DNA of 38,550 nucleotides from JAGNNV01 sp039932395 (GCA_039932395.1 JBDTQB010000005.1:1-38550); one strand, 5' to 3'. Positions 1 to 9,508 are shown, numbered from the stretch's first letter. The notes: generated by a model not told the origin, from the sequence alone. Made by a program: numbers and translations.

Positions 1-1214
1 AGAAGGTCGAAGTTCAGACCGGCAAGATCGGCAAGAAGGATCTTGTTTCGAAGGTTTCCGCGTCCGGAGAAATCCGGCCGAAGCGCTTCGTCAACGTCTC
101 CTCCGATACCTCGGGCCGGATCGTCAGCCTCACCATTAAGGAAGGCGATCGCGTCAAGAAGGGCCAGATCCTCGCCCGCATCGACGCCAAGCGCTACGAA
201 GAAGGCGCGCGCCAGTCCGAAGCCGGCCTCGGCGCATCCCGCTCCGATCTCGATCGCGCGATGGCCGACCTCGAACTCAGCCGTCAGAGCCTCGAACGAC
301 AGAAGGCTATGCATGAGGACAAGCTGGTCTCCGACCAAGTCCTCGAACAAGCGCAGTCCGAGTTCAAGATGAAGCAGGCGTCGGTGGAAGCACAGCGCAA
401 GCGCGTCACCCAGCAAGCGGCGCTCGTCGCGACCAACCAGGACGATCTGTCGAAGACGGTCGTTGTCGCCCCCATGGATGGCGTGGTCACCAGCCTTCAG
501 AAGGAAGAGGGCGAAACCGTCATCGGCGCCCAGAGCTTCTCGCCCACGGTTTTGTGCGTGGTCGCCGACCTCTCGGTCATGGAAGTGGAAATCCTGGTCG
601 ACGAAACCGACATCCGCAACCTGGCACTCGGGCAACAGTCCGAAGTGCGCGTCGATGCGCTTGACGGCACGATCATCAAGGGCGAAGTGACGGAGATCGG
701 TTCGTCCGCGATTCCGCGCGGCGCCGCTGCCGCGGCTGGTTCCAACGTCAACAATTCCAACCAGGCGAAAGACTTCAAGGTCACGGTCACCCTCAAGGAT
801 CCGCCGGCGAGCCTTCGCCCCGGCCTGAATGCCACGGCCGATGTCATCACCGCGCGTCGCGAGGGTGTGATCGCAGCTCCCATCCAGGCCGTCGTGATGC
901 GCCAGGTCGATAAGGATGGCGCCGTGGTCAATCCCGCCATCGGGCAAGCGTCGGGTCCGGGCGACAACGCTCCCTCGGCTCCGGCCCGAACCGCGAAGCT
1001 TGAAGAAAAAGAAGGCGTGTTCGTGGTCCAGGACGGCAAGGCTGTCTTCAAGCCGGTGAAGACCGGCATCATCGGCGACTCCGACATCGAGATCCTCGAA
1101 GGCTTGAAGGATGGAGACGATATCGTCGTCGGCTCCTACCGCACCCTCCGCACGCTCCGCAACGACGCGCAGCTCAAGATCGAGGATCAGGCGAAGAACA
1201 AGGCGGCCAAATGA
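1..1214 (+). CDS. Periplasmic adaptor subunit of MacAB-like exporter (5' partial)
   Basis: Membrane-fusion (HlyD/MacA family) adaptor that would link an inner-membrane ABC pump to an outer-membrane channel. The reading frame is open from base 3, so the signal peptide or anchor lies outside the window; 403 residues are visible. In order there is a lipoyl-like half (SGRIVSLTIKEGDRVKKG), a long alpha-helical hairpin rich in Glu, Gln, Arg and Lys (roughly window residues 60-140), the second lipoyl half (VVVAPMDGVVTSLQKEEGE), then beta-barrel and membrane-proximal regions. An Ala/Gly/Asn-rich insert (around bases 715-765) and a Pro/Ala-rich stretch (around 940-990) look like flexible loops. The stop overlaps the ATPase start by 4 bases (ATGA), so translation is probably coupled. 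The family call is firm; the substrate is unknown. Confidence 0.9.
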   Translation, partial: KVEVQTGKIGKKDLVSKVSASGEIRPKRFVNVSSDTSGRIVSLTIKEGDRVKKGQILARIDAKRYEEGARQSEAGLGASRSDLDRAMADLELSRQSLERQKAMHEDKLVSDQVLEQAQSEFKMKQASVEAQRKRVTQQAALVATNQDDLSKTVVVAPMDGVVTSLQKEEGETVIGAQSFSPTVLCVVADLSVMEVEILVDETDIRNLALGQQSEVRVDALDGTIIKGEVTEIGSSAIPRGAAAAAGSNVNNSNQAKDFKVTVTLKDPPASLRPGLNATADVITARREGVIAAPIQAVVMRQVDKDGAVVNPAIGQASGPGDNAPSAPARTAKLEEKEGVFVVQDGKAVFKPVKTGIIGDSDIEILEGLKDGDDIVVGSYRTLRTLRNDAQLKIEDQAKNKAAK

Positions 1215-1924
1215 GTGAGGCAAGTGCCGCCTCCTCGATCATCCGCTGCGTCGACCTCTGGCGCAGCTATCAGATGGGCGAGGAGACGATCCACGCCCTT
1301 CGCGGCGTCTCCTTCGACATTCAGCCGAACGAGTACCTCGCGATCATGGGGCCCTCCGGGTCCGGCAAGTCGACCCTGATGAACCTCATCGGGTGTCTCG
1401 ACACGCCGTCTCAGGGCGAGTACTACCTGCGCAATCAGCTTGTCTCGAAGATGACCGATGACGCGCTCGCCGAAGTCCGCAACAAAGAAATCGGCTTCGT
1501 CTTTCAGACCTTCAACCTGCTGCCGCGCGCCACGGCGCTCGAGAACGTCGAGCTGCCCCTGGTGTACGCGGGCATACCGAAGAGTGAGCGCATGGATCGT
1601 GCCCGTCAAGCCCTGGAACGTGTTGAGCTTGGCTCCCGCATGGGCCACAAACCAAACGAACTCTCCGGCGGTCAGCGCCAGCGCGTCGCGATCGCCCGCG
1701 CGCTCGTGATGGGTCCGGCGATTCTGCTCGCCGACGAACCGACCGGAAATCTCGACTCGACCACCGGCGAAGAAATCATGCGGCTGTTCGAGCGACTTCA
1801 TTCCGCCGGCAACACCATCATCCTGGTGACCCATGAACGCGACATCGCCGAACACGCGCATCGCGTCATCATGATCCGCGATGGCAAGATCGCAAGCGAC
1901 GAGCTGAACACCAAGGCGTCTTGA
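1211..1924 (+). CDS. ABC transporter ATPase, MacB/LolD type
   Basis: Cytoplasmic ATPase of 237 residues that powers a MacB/LolD-class (mechanotransmission) ABC transporter. Visible motifs are Walker A GPSGSGKST (residues 47-55), Q-loop VFQTFNLLPR, signature LSGGQRQRVAIARAL, Walker B ILLADEPTGNLD and the switch His in LVTHERD. The length and the LADEPTGNLD wording are typical of the LolD/MacB N-terminal family. Unlike E. coli MacB, where ATPase and permease are one chain, the ATPase is separate here. It overlaps the adaptor gene by 4 bases and precedes two permease genes, so it probably drives a heterodimeric permease. The ATG start is fixed by the ATGA overlap. Confidence 0.95.
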   Translation: MSEASAASSIIRCVDLWRSYQMGEETIHALRGVSFDIQPNEYLAIMGPSGSGKSTLMNLIGCLDTPSQGEYYLRNQLVSKMTDDALAEVRNKEIGFVFQTFNLLPRATALENVELPLVYAGIPKSERMDRARQALERVELGSRMGHKPNELSGGQRQRVAIARALVMGPAILLADEPTGNLDSTTGEEIMRLFERLHSAGNTIILVTHERDIAEHAHRVIMIRDGKIASDELNTKAS

Positions 1925-1964
1925 GGCCAAGAGGTCGCCAGGCAGCCTTCAAAGGAGCCCGCTG

Positions 1965-3206
1965 ATGCCGTTTCATGAAGCCTTCGCGATCGCCCTCGCG
2001 TCGGTGAAAGCCAACAAGCTACGATCTGTCCTCACCATTCTTGGAGTGGTGATCGGCATCGCCTCCGTCATCGCGGTCGTCGCCATCACCGACGGCCTCG
2101 ACAGCTACATGGCCGACAAGGTTCTGGCCCTTGGCACCAAAAGCTTCACCGTCCAGAAGTTCCCGGACGTCATCGTTTCTTTCGACCAGTTCCGCGAGTT
2201 CAACAAGCGCAAGGATCTCGCGATCAGCGACGTGGACCTGGTCAAGGAAGCCTGCACCTATTGCTCGGAAGTGGGCGGGTTGCTCGCCACCAGTCGCACG
2301 GTGAAGTACGGCTCGATCAAGCACGAGAGCGTGCAGGTCATGGGCATCACGGAGAACTACAGCCGCATCGGCGCGGTGCGCGATCTCCTCGTCGGGCGGC
2401 CCCTGATCAACGACGATATCGACTCGGCTCGGCCTGTGGCGGTTATCGGCGCAGACGTGATGGACGCGTTCTTCCCGAACGCGGAACCGCTCGGCAAGGA
2501 AATCCTGATCGACGGCAACCGTCTCCGCGTGGTCGGCGTGGGCGAGCGCAAGGGCAAGGTTTTCGGACAGAGCCAGGACGACTTCGTCTGGACGCCCATT
2601 ACGACCTTTCGCAAACTCTTCGGATCACGGCGTTCGGTGACGATACAGGTCGAAACTCAGTCGATGGACGTCTTCGAAAAAGCCCAGGATCAGGCCCGAC
2701 TAGCCATGCGCAATCGCCGTCATCTGTCCTACAACGAGCCTGACGACTTCAACATCGAGACGGGCGAGAGTGTGATGAATCTCTGGAACAGCGCCACGCA
2801 GGGGATCTACGTCGTGACCCTGGTGGTCACCGCCATCAGCCTGATCGTCGGCGGCGTGGTGGTCATGAACATCATGCTGGTCTCGGTCACCGAGCGCATC
2901 AAGGAGATCGGCGTGCGTAAAGCGCTGGGCGCGCGGCGCAGCGACATCCAGAAGCAATTCATCGTCGAGTCGGTCTTGCTCACGGGCATGGGCGGGATTC
3001 TCGGCGTGGTCAGCGCTTCCATTTTTTCCTTCGTGGTCGGTCAACTCATGACCAACATCGTGGGGGATGAGTTCTCGGCACCGGTGCGTCTGTGGGCGGT
3101 GGCGGTGGCGGTCATTTCGTCGACGGTGGTCGGCCTGGTCGCGGGCATTTATCCGGCGTCGCGCGCGGCCGCCCTTGATCCGGTCGTCGCGCTGAGGAAC
3201 GAGTAG
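1965..3206 (+). CDS. MacB/FtsX-type ABC permease (first of two)
   Basis: Inner-membrane permease of 413 residues. It has an N-terminal transmembrane helix after the cytoplasmic segment FHEAFAIALASVKANKLRS, a periplasmic MacB_PCD-like domain (about residues 45-270), and a C-terminal FtsX domain with three helices, including VVVMNIMLVSVTERIKEIG followed by RKALGARRSDI, which is the typical FtsX coupling region. The C-terminus YPASRAAALDPVVALRNE is characteristic of the family. A clear Shine-Dalgarno AAAGGAG (1951-1957) supports the ATG at 1965. Only 3 bases separate it from the second permease, so the two probably form a heterodimer with the upstream ATPase. An efflux or lipoprotein/lipid handling role is inferred from the family. 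Confidence 0.93.
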   Translation: MPFHEAFAIALASVKANKLRSVLTILGVVIGIASVIAVVAITDGLDSYMADKVLALGTKSFTVQKFPDVIVSFDQFREFNKRKDLAISDVDLVKEACTYCSEVGGLLATSRTVKYGSIKHESVQVMGITENYSRIGAVRDLLVGRPLINDDIDSARPVAVIGADVMDAFFPNAEPLGKEILIDGNRLRVVGVGERKGKVFGQSQDDFVWTPITTFRKLFGSRRSVTIQVETQSMDVFEKAQDQARLAMRNRRHLSYNEPDDFNIETGESVMNLWNSATQGIYVVTLVVTAISLIVGGVVVMNIMLVSVTERIKEIGVRKALGARRSDIQKQFIVESVLLTGMGGILGVVSASIFSFVVGQLMTNIVGDEFSAPVRLWAVAVAVISSTVVGLVAGIYPASRAAALDPVVALRNE

Positions 3207-3209
3207 GTC

Positions 3210-4463
3210 ATGGCTTCGAAAACAAGTTCGGGCCGCGCCGCGCTCTTCGCGTTCTGGGAGTCGATCAAGATCGGCCTCTCCTCGCTCGTCGCGTACAAGA
3301 TGCGCGCGGCGCTTACCATCCTCGGCGTGGTCATGGGCATCATGACCGTGACCGGCGTGTCCGCCATCATCGCGGGTCTGAACAAGTCTCTCTCCTCTCA
3401 ACTCGATCAGCTGGGGTCAGCGTTCATTTCGATTCGGCCTTTCGCTCCGGGCGAGAACGCGTCATCGGAAGAGCGGCGGCGGCGCAAACTCCTGACCGAC
3501 GACGAGGTCAAAGCGATCCGCGAGTTGCCTCTCGTCTCCGAAGTGAGTCCCCTCGCCTTCGTGCGCGCCGATCTCATCAAGTACAAGGATCTCCGCGTCA
3601 ACGCCGCCCAGGTCTTCGGCACGAGCCCCGACTACGAAGGCGTCCACAATGTCTTCGTCGAAAAGGGCCGCTTCTTCAACGAGAGCGAAACCTCGCGCGC
3701 GGCGCAAGTCGCGGTGATCGGTCCGGACATCGTCGAGGCCGTCTTCCCAGGCGTCAGCCCGCTCGACAAGGAGCTCTCCATCGACGGCCGCAAGTTTCGG
3801 GTCATCGGGGTGACGGAGAAGCAGGGCAAATTCCTCTTTTTCAGCCGCGACAACGTGGTTTTAGTGCCGATCAAGAGCCTGCCCTCTTCAAACTTCATGG
3901 GGCTTGAAGGCTACGCGGCCGACATCAAGGCGGTCTCGCCGGAGCAGGTGGTTCAGGCCGAAGAGCAGATCCGCGAAGCCCTGCGCCGCAAGCGCCGGCT
4001 GCGTTTCTTCGCCAAGGACACCTTCGCGGTCTTCACCCAGGACGCGATCACCGAGCTCTACAACCAGGTCACGGGCGGCATCTACATGGTGATGATCGCC
4101 ATCTCCTGCATCGGCCTCGTGGTGGGCGGCGTGGGTGTCATGAACATCATGCTGGTGTCTGTCACCGAGCGCACCCGCGAGATCGGCATCCGCAAGGCGC
4201 TGGGCGCTAAGCGTCGGGACATCCTCTGGCAATTCCTCACCGAGGCCATGACCCTCACCGGCGTGGGCGGCATCCTGGGCATCGCGATTGGCGGCGGGCT
4301 CGCCAGCCTGATCAACGCCCTCTCGCCCTTCCCCGCGGCGTTCCAGCCGCAGTGGGTGGCAGCCGCGTTCATCTCCTCGCTGTTCGTCGGACTCTTCTTC
4401 GGCCTGTGGCCCGCCTGGAAGGCCGCAAAATTAGACCCCATCGAAGCCTTGAGATACGAGTAG
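3210..4463 (+). CDS. MacB/FtsX-type ABC permease (second of two)
   Basis: Paralogue of the preceding gene, 417 residues with the same layout: N-terminal transmembrane helix (about residues 30-52), periplasmic MacB_PCD-like domain, and a C-terminal FtsX domain with three helices. Matching landmarks are VGVMNIMLVSVTERTREIG, RKALGAKRRDI and the terminal WPAWKAAKLDPIEALRYE. The periplasmic part contains a basic/acidic stretch SEERRRRKLLTDDE that is absent from the first permease, so the two subunits are not interchangeable copies. It starts 3 bases after the first permease and is followed 27 bases later by the YIP1-like gene in the same orientation, so it belongs to one transcription unit with the ATPase and adaptor. 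Confidence 0.93.
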   Translation: MASKTSSGRAALFAFWESIKIGLSSLVAYKMRAALTILGVVMGIMTVTGVSAIIAGLNKSLSSQLDQLGSAFISIRPFAPGENASSEERRRRKLLTDDEVKAIRELPLVSEVSPLAFVRADLIKYKDLRVNAAQVFGTSPDYEGVHNVFVEKGRFFNESETSRAAQVAVIGPDIVEAVFPGVSPLDKELSIDGRKFRVIGVTEKQGKFLFFSRDNVVLVPIKSLPSSNFMGLEGYAADIKAVSPEQVVQAEEQIREALRRKRRLRFFAKDTFAVFTQDAITELYNQVTGGIYMVMIAISCIGLVVGGVGVMNIMLVSVTERTREIGIRKALGAKRRDILWQFLTEAMTLTGVGGILGIAIGGGLASLINALSPFPAAFQPQWVAAAFISSLFVGLFFGLWPAWKAAKLDPIEALRYE

Positions 4464-4490
4464 ATTCTTCCTCAGGAAGGAAGACCCCTC

Positions 4491-5243
4491 GTGACTGAAA
4501 CTCAAGAGACCCCCGCCGCAGCAGTTGTCGTGGATTCCGGCTCGTTCCTCGGAAATCTGTTCAACCTGTACTTCGAACCCTCGGCAACGTTCGCAAAGAT
4601 TTTCACGAAGCCGCGGATCGTGGCCATCGTGCTCTTTCAGATCGCGCTGGGCGTGCTGTTCAGCACAATCTGGTTTCAGAAGCTCGATGCGAAGGAATTC
4701 ATGCGCCAGCAGATGGAGCTGAATCCGCGCATCCAGCAGATGCCGACCGAGCAAGTCGAGAAGATCATCGAGACGCAGGCCTCTTTCATGAAGACCTGGG
4801 GACGCATTGGACCTCTGATTGCCCCGCTCGTGCTTGATGGATTGCTCGCAGGACTGTTGATGTTCATGTTCCGGTTCTTCATGGCCGCGGAGGTTTCATT
4901 TCTAGCTTCGCTCGCGACCGTCGCGTGGACGTTCGCCACGGTTGGATTGGTGCAAACGCCAATCATGCTGGCGGTGATGGCGCTCAAGGGCGATTGGAAT
5001 CTCAGCCCGGATCAGGTGGTTCAGGCCAATCCCACCGTCTTCTTTGAGGCGAGCGCCCTGCCGAGATGGCTCTGGAGCCTTCTTGGAAGCTTCGATCTGT
5101 TCTCGCTTTGGACCCTCTTCCTGCTGGCCGCCGGCCTTTCCGTTGCGAGCAAACGCGGGTTGAGCACGGGGCTTTGGGGGGTGGGGATCTGCTGGGTTGT
5201 CTATGTGAGTGTGAAAACAGGATTTCTCCTGATCTTCAGTTAG
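4491..5243 (+). CDS. YIP1-like multi-pass membrane protein
   Basis: Integral membrane protein of 250 residues. The N-terminal region SFLGNLFNLYFEPSATFAKI is the usual opening of bacterial YIP1-domain proteins. About five hydrophobic segments follow (approximately residues 45-65, 105-130, 140-165, 200-220, 228-248), with an amphipathic helical linker of Gln/Glu/Met character between the first and second. The GTG start at 4491 is preceded by AGGAAGG (4474-4480). The gene ends the MacAB-like unit. YIP1-domain proteins have no defined bacterial biochemical role, but their association with ABC exporters suggests an accessory or assembly function (inference). A 6-bp stem (5244-5249 with 5261-5266) just after the stop has no T-run and is not a convincing terminator. 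Confidence 0.75.
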   Translation: MTETQETPAAAVVVDSGSFLGNLFNLYFEPSATFAKIFTKPRIVAIVLFQIALGVLFSTIWFQKLDAKEFMRQQMELNPRIQQMPTEQVEKIIETQASFMKTWGRIGPLIAPLVLDGLLAGLLMFMFRFFMAAEVSFLASLATVAWTFATVGLVQTPIMLAVMALKGDWNLSPDQVVQANPTVFFEASALPRWLWSLLGSFDLFSLWTLFLLAAGLSVASKRGLSTGLWGVGICWVVYVSVKTGFLLIFS

Positions 5244-5306
5244 CTGGCGCGGCGTTCTGCCGCCAGGTCACGAAGGGAGCGGTCGAACCTATAACCTTGC
5301 GGTCCT

Positions 5307-7154
5307 ATGTGCGGAATCGCCGGTCTCGTCGAAGCGGAAGGGTCTCCCTCCCGTGAACTCCTGGAACGGATGGGAACCGCGATTGTTCACCGCGGTCCGG
5401 ACGACGGCCGCACCGACATTTTCGGACGCGCGGGTTTTTCATTTCGACGCCTGTCCATCATCGACGTCGCGGGCGGCGCCCAGCCCATTTCAAATGCGCC
5501 CGGTCGCATCCACGTCATGGGCAACGGCGAGATCTACAACTATCTCGACTTGCGGCGAGAGCTCGAGTCGCACGGTCATCACTTCAAGACCAACTCCGAC
5601 ATCGAGACCATCCTGCACGGCTACGTCCAGTGGGGTGATGACGTTCCGAAACGGCTCGGCGGCATGTTCGCCTTCGCTATCTGGGATGAAGACCGGCAGC
5701 GGCTTCTGCTTGGACGCGATCGGCTCGGCAAGAAGCCCCTTATCTACTCAGAGTCGCAGGGACGCCTGACCTTCGGGAGCGAGTTCAGCGCCGTCCTCGC
5801 CGACCGGCGCGTCTCGCGCGAGGTCGACCACGACGCGATCCACGACTATCTGACGTACCAGTACGTTCCAGCGCCCAAGTCGGGTTTCAAGGCGATCCGC
5901 AAACTGCCGCCCGCGCATACGCTGGCCTTTGAAGGCGGGAAGGTCACGCTGGCCCGCTACTGGCAGCCGAGCTGCAGTCCGCGCCTGAACATTTCGATGG
6001 AAGACGCGGTCGCCGAAACCGACACCCGCCTGACCGAAGCAGTCCGCAAGCGGCTGATGAGCGAAGTCCCGCTCGGCGCGTTTCTATCGGGCGGGGTCGA
6101 TTCATCGTTGATCGTGGCCCTGATGTCGAAGTTCACCAAGGTCAAGACCTTCTCCATCGGATTCGAGGAGAGCGGCTTCAACGAACTGCCCCATGCCCGC
6201 GCGGTCGCGGATCGTTACGGAACGGACCACCACGAATTCGTGGTGAAGGCGAATGCCGCCGACGTTCTCCCAAAGCTGGTCAGGCACTACGGCGAGCCCT
6301 ATGCCGATTCATCCGCGCTGCCTTCGTACTACCTGGCCAAGCTGACACGTGAGCACGTGACGGTAGCGCTCAACGGTGACGGCGGCGACGAGTGTTTCGC
6401 GGGCTATGACCGGTATCGAGCGTTGCAGTTCTTCAAGGCCGCTCAATGGCTCATGCCTTTTGCGCCGCTGGCCCGGTCCCTGTCGAACTGGCGCGCCCTT
6501 CCCACGCGCGCGCGCAGGGCGTTCGCAGGAGCAGGCACCGATCCGAGGGAGGGTTACGCCCGCCTCATGTCCTACTTCTCTCCGGAGCAGAAAACCGCCC
6601 TGTACTCCGAAGAGATGCGGAACGAGGTCAACATCTCCAACTCCTACGAATGGATGTACGGGTTTATGAAGGAGTCGAAAGAGCCGCTGGGGGTCCGTCT
6701 GCTTCAGTACAACGACGCGATGACCTACCTCCCCGGCGATATCTTGACCAAGGTCGACATCGCGACCATGGCGAATTCCCTCGAAGGTCGTTCCCCCTTG
6801 CTCGATCACGAGCTCGTGGAATGGGCCCTGCGCCTTCCCGATGAGTTGTGCGCAAATCGCACGGAAGGCAAGCTCGTCCTAAAGCAGCTCGCTCGGAAAT
6901 ACATTCCCGCCTCCGTCATCGACCGACCCAAGATGGGTTTCGGGATTCCGATCGATGGATGGTTCCGGGGCGATCTTCAGCCCATGGCGAGAGAGACCCT
7001 TCTGTCGCAGACGGCGCGTGAGCGAGGGCTCTTCAATCCGGTTGAAGTAGAACGCCTGATCGACGACCACGCTTCGGGACGCGAAGTGCACGGCTACAGG
7101 CTTTGGGCCCTGCTGTGCCTGGAGCTCTGGTTCCGCGAGGTCGTGAATGCCTAG
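5307..7154 (+). CDS. asnB: Asparagine synthase-type glutamine amidotransferase, copy 1
   Basis: AsnB-family enzyme of 615 residues: an N-terminal class II glutaminase domain releases ammonia from glutamine, and a C-terminal synthetase domain adenylates a carboxylate and amidates it. Cys2 of MCGIAG is intact and becomes the catalytic N-terminal Cys. Glutaminase landmarks include HRGPDD and GNGEIYN. The ATP pyrophosphatase loop SGGVDSS is at residues 261-267, and LNGDGGDECFAGYDRY follows. The gene leads a run of glycosyltransferases, and its stop overlaps the DUF354 start by 8 bases. Within polysaccharide loci such enzymes often amidate sugar carboxylates rather than supply asparagine; that role is inferred here. 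A paralogue lies at 29593-31449. Confidence 0.93.
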   Translation: MCGIAGLVEAEGSPSRELLERMGTAIVHRGPDDGRTDIFGRAGFSFRRLSIIDVAGGAQPISNAPGRIHVMGNGEIYNYLDLRRELESHGHHFKTNSDIETILHGYVQWGDDVPKRLGGMFAFAIWDEDRQRLLLGRDRLGKKPLIYSESQGRLTFGSEFSAVLADRRVSREVDHDAIHDYLTYQYVPAPKSGFKAIRKLPPAHTLAFEGGKVTLARYWQPSCSPRLNISMEDAVAETDTRLTEAVRKRLMSEVPLGAFLSGGVDSSLIVALMSKFTKVKTFSIGFEESGFNELPHARAVADRYGTDHHEFVVKANAADVLPKLVRHYGEPYADSSALPSYYLAKLTREHVTVALNGDGGDECFAGYDRYRALQFFKAAQWLMPFAPLARSLSNWRALPTRARRAFAGAGTDPREGYARLMSYFSPEQKTALYSEEMRNEVNISNSYEWMYGFMKESKEPLGVRLLQYNDAMTYLPGDILTKVDIATMANSLEGRSPLLDHELVEWALRLPDELCANRTEGKLVLKQLARKYIPASVIDRPKMGFGIPIDGWFRGDLQPMARETLLSQTARERGLFNPVEVERLIDDHASGREVHGYRLWALLCLELWFREVVNA

Positions 7155-8271
7155 CCCGCGCGCGGACGGACCCCTCTTCTTCGACATCAACCATCCGGTT
7201 CAGGCTTTGATGTTCCGGCCCGTGATTGAGGAGTTTCGTGCGCGCGGCCGGATGTGCCGCGTCTTCGCGCGCGACAAAGACGTGACGCTCGGTTTGCTGG
7301 ATCGCTTCGGAATCAAGGCGGAACTCCTGGCGGCGAGGCGGCGAGGATGGTTCGGCGCGGCCATCGAACTGCTCGCGCGCGAACAGGGGCTGCTGCGCAG
7401 GGCGCTGCGCGACCGGCCTCTCGCGATCATCGGCACCACCGTGCACGCGGCGCGCGTGGGCCGGCTGAGCAACGCCGTTTCAATCGTAGTGAACGACGAC
7501 AACGCGGAGACCTCGCCGTTGTTCGCGCGCATCGCTTACCCCTTCGCGGACCTGATCGTGAAGCCCCGCTGCATGGCGTTTGAGGGTCATCGCCAACAAG
7601 TCACGTTTCGCGCGAATCAGCAGCTTTTCTACCTCCATCCCTCCCGCTTTCAGGCGGACCCACACATCCACCGAGAACTCGGCCTGGCGCCAGAGCAAAG
7701 ATTCGCGATGATTCGCCTGGCCGCGCACGACGCGCACCACGACAAGGGTGTGAACGGGCTGCGCCGGAATCAAGTCCGCGAAATCGCGGCGCGCATTCCA
7801 AAAGACGTGGTCGTCTTCGTCTCTCTCGAAAAAGAGATGCCGCTTCCCGAGGGGTGGCGGCCATTTCGCCTCGCCCCCGACCGCCTTCATCACGCCCTGG
7901 CCGCGGCCGAGTTTTTTCTTGGCGACGGACAGAGCGTGACCGCCGAGGCCGCGGTGCTTGGCACACCCGCGCTCCGCTTCACCGAGTTCGCGGGGCGCAT
8001 CTCATATCTGAACGAACTCGGGACGTACGGTTTGACCTGGGGATTCAAACGAGGACAGGAACGCGATCTCCTTGACTGTCTGGACAGCGTCCTCGCCGGC
8101 CGGCCGTCCCGTGAGGAACTACGCGCGTCGCGCGAGCGTTTTCTAGCCGACACCATTGACCCGCTTCCCTGGCTGATCGACCTCGTGACCAGCGCGACCA
8201 CGGATCTGGTCGCTCGCGGTTCCGTCGATCCTGATCTTGCCGCCAAGCTTCGTCCGGCCTTCGCGTCCTGA
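7147..8271 (+). CDS. DUF354 family protein (glycosyltransferase-like fold)
   Basis: Cytoplasmic protein of 374 residues matching the DUF354 pattern: an N-terminal FFDINHPVQALMFRPVI, then RVFARDKDVTLGLLDRFGI, and a C-terminal GDGQSVTAEAAVLGTPALR. The last element resembles the nucleotide-binding edge of UDP-GlcNAc 2-epimerase/GT-B proteins, where DUF354 is placed by fold. Such genes commonly sit in capsule or lipopolysaccharide clusters. It overlaps asnB by 8 bases (ATG inside the asnB 3' end) and precedes a GT4 by 55 bases. The exact reaction is unknown; a glycosyltransferase or an enzyme acting on a nucleotide sugar is plausible. The family call is good and the function is inferred. Confidence 0.8.
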   Translation: MPSPRADGPLFFDINHPVQALMFRPVIEEFRARGRMCRVFARDKDVTLGLLDRFGIKAELLAARRRGWFGAAIELLAREQGLLRRALRDRPLAIIGTTVHAARVGRLSNAVSIVVNDDNAETSPLFARIAYPFADLIVKPRCMAFEGHRQQVTFRANQQLFYLHPSRFQADPHIHRELGLAPEQRFAMIRLAAHDAHHDKGVNGLRRNQVREIAARIPKDVVVFVSLEKEMPLPEGWRPFRLAPDRLHHALAAAEFFLGDGQSVTAEAAVLGTPALRFTEFAGRISYLNELGTYGLTWGFKRGQERDLLDCLDSVLAGRPSREELRASRERFLADTIDPLPWLIDLVTSATTDLVARGSVDPDLAAKLRPAFAS

Positions 8272-8326
8272 AGGGGCGCTCGTCATCGCCAAGGGCACGG
8301 TTCGCCGAGGCTCACGCTAAAACACA

Positions 8327-9508
8327 TTGAACAAGATGCCACTGAGAGTCGCGATGGTTGGAAACGGTGCCACCGTTCACGCACTGATTCGGGGAGGGGC
8401 AATGGCGGCCCTCGGGCACACGGTCCGGCTCGTCACCCTTGGACCGGTTCTTTCCCATCAAGGCATCGAAGTCAGGACGCGTCCGATTCCACAGACCCTC
8501 TTCGGGAGCCTCGTCGCGTTCTGGACCTTCCAGCGCGACTTACGTTCGTTCCAACCCGACCTGTTGCATGTGCACTATGCGGGCGGGCGCCTCGGAAGCC
8601 TGGCTCTTGCATCCGGCCTGAGGCCACTGGTGGTGACCGTCATGGGCGGCGACGTTCAGCCGGAGCAACTGATGGGCCGGGCGACTCCTTCGGATCACCG
8701 GGCCACGAAACGCATGCTGGCGGAAGCGGATCTGATTCTTTCCAAGTCGACCGCCCTCAAGGCGGACATCGCGAGATACGGCGACTACGAGGCCAAAATC
8801 GAAACCGTTCGCTGGGGGATCGAGACGGAGCACTTTGCTCGCGACTTTCGGAGAGGCGACGAATGGCGGAGTCGGCTTGGCTTGGGGAGGGGGCCGGTTC
8901 TCCTCAGCCCCCGGATTCTGCGACCCCACTACAACGTTCACCTGATCGTCGACGCCATGCCTGCGGTCCTGACCACCCAACCGGAAGCGGTTCTCCTCAT
9001 CAGCCGCCATCGGGAGGATGCGGACTATGCCCGGATGCTGCGTGGTCGCGTCAGCTCGCTCGGGCTAGAGCGCTCGATCAAGTTTATCGAGCCACTTTCG
9101 TATGAGGACATGCCGGCCATCCTGTCGATGACGGACGTCGTCGTGAGCGTGCCCTTTTCGGACGGTCTTCCTCAGACGTTATTCGAGTCGCTCGCGAGCG
9201 AAACGCCGATCGTCATGGGACGATTGCCCTCCTATGAAGAACTCGTGACCGACGAGGCGGAAGTTCTGCTCGCTGACCTCACGCCCGAATCAATCGCAGC
9301 CCAGGTATCGCGTGTTCTTAACGACCGAAATCTCGCGGTGCTTCTCGCCCGCCGTGGTCTTGACAAGGTTCGATCGAGAATCTCTCTCATCGAGGACGCC
9401 AGGCGTGTCGAGGGGTTTTACTACCGCGTGCTGGAGCAGCCACGTCGAAAGGCACCGCTGATGCCCCGCGTCATGGACGCGATTAGTCTCGGGCGGAAAC
9501 GCGCTTGA
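8327..9508 (+). CDS. Glycosyltransferase family 4 (GT-B)
   Basis: Cytoplasmic sugar transferase of about 393 residues with a GT-B two-domain layout. The N-terminal acceptor domain begins RVAMVGNGATVHALIRGG and contains LLHVHYAGGRLGSL and VVTVMGGDV. The C-terminal donor domain has LLSPRILRPHYNVHLIVDAM and the nucleotide-sugar loop SDGLPQTLFESLASETPIV, a version of the GT4 E-x7-E motif with the first Glu replaced by Asp. The start is uncertain: TTG at 8327 or ATG at 8336, neither with a strong Shine-Dalgarno. The stop overlaps the TTG of the next gene by 4 bases. The modest gap to DUF354 keeps it in the same operon. Donor and acceptor cannot be read from sequence. Confidence 0.88.
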   Translation: MNKMPLRVAMVGNGATVHALIRGGAMAALGHTVRLVTLGPVLSHQGIEVRTRPIPQTLFGSLVAFWTFQRDLRSFQPDLLHVHYAGGRLGSLALASGLRPLVVTVMGGDVQPEQLMGRATPSDHRATKRMLAEADLILSKSTALKADIARYGDYEAKIETVRWGIETEHFARDFRRGDEWRSRLGLGRGPVLLSPRILRPHYNVHLIVDAMPAVLTTQPEAVLLISRHREDADYARMLRGRVSSLGLERSIKFIEPLSYEDMPAILSMTDVVVSVPFSDGLPQTLFESLASETPIVMGRLPSYEELVTDEAEVLLADLTPESIAAQVSRVLNDRNLAVLLARRGLDKVRSRISLIEDARRVEGFYYRVLEQPRRKAPLMPRVMDAISLGRKRA

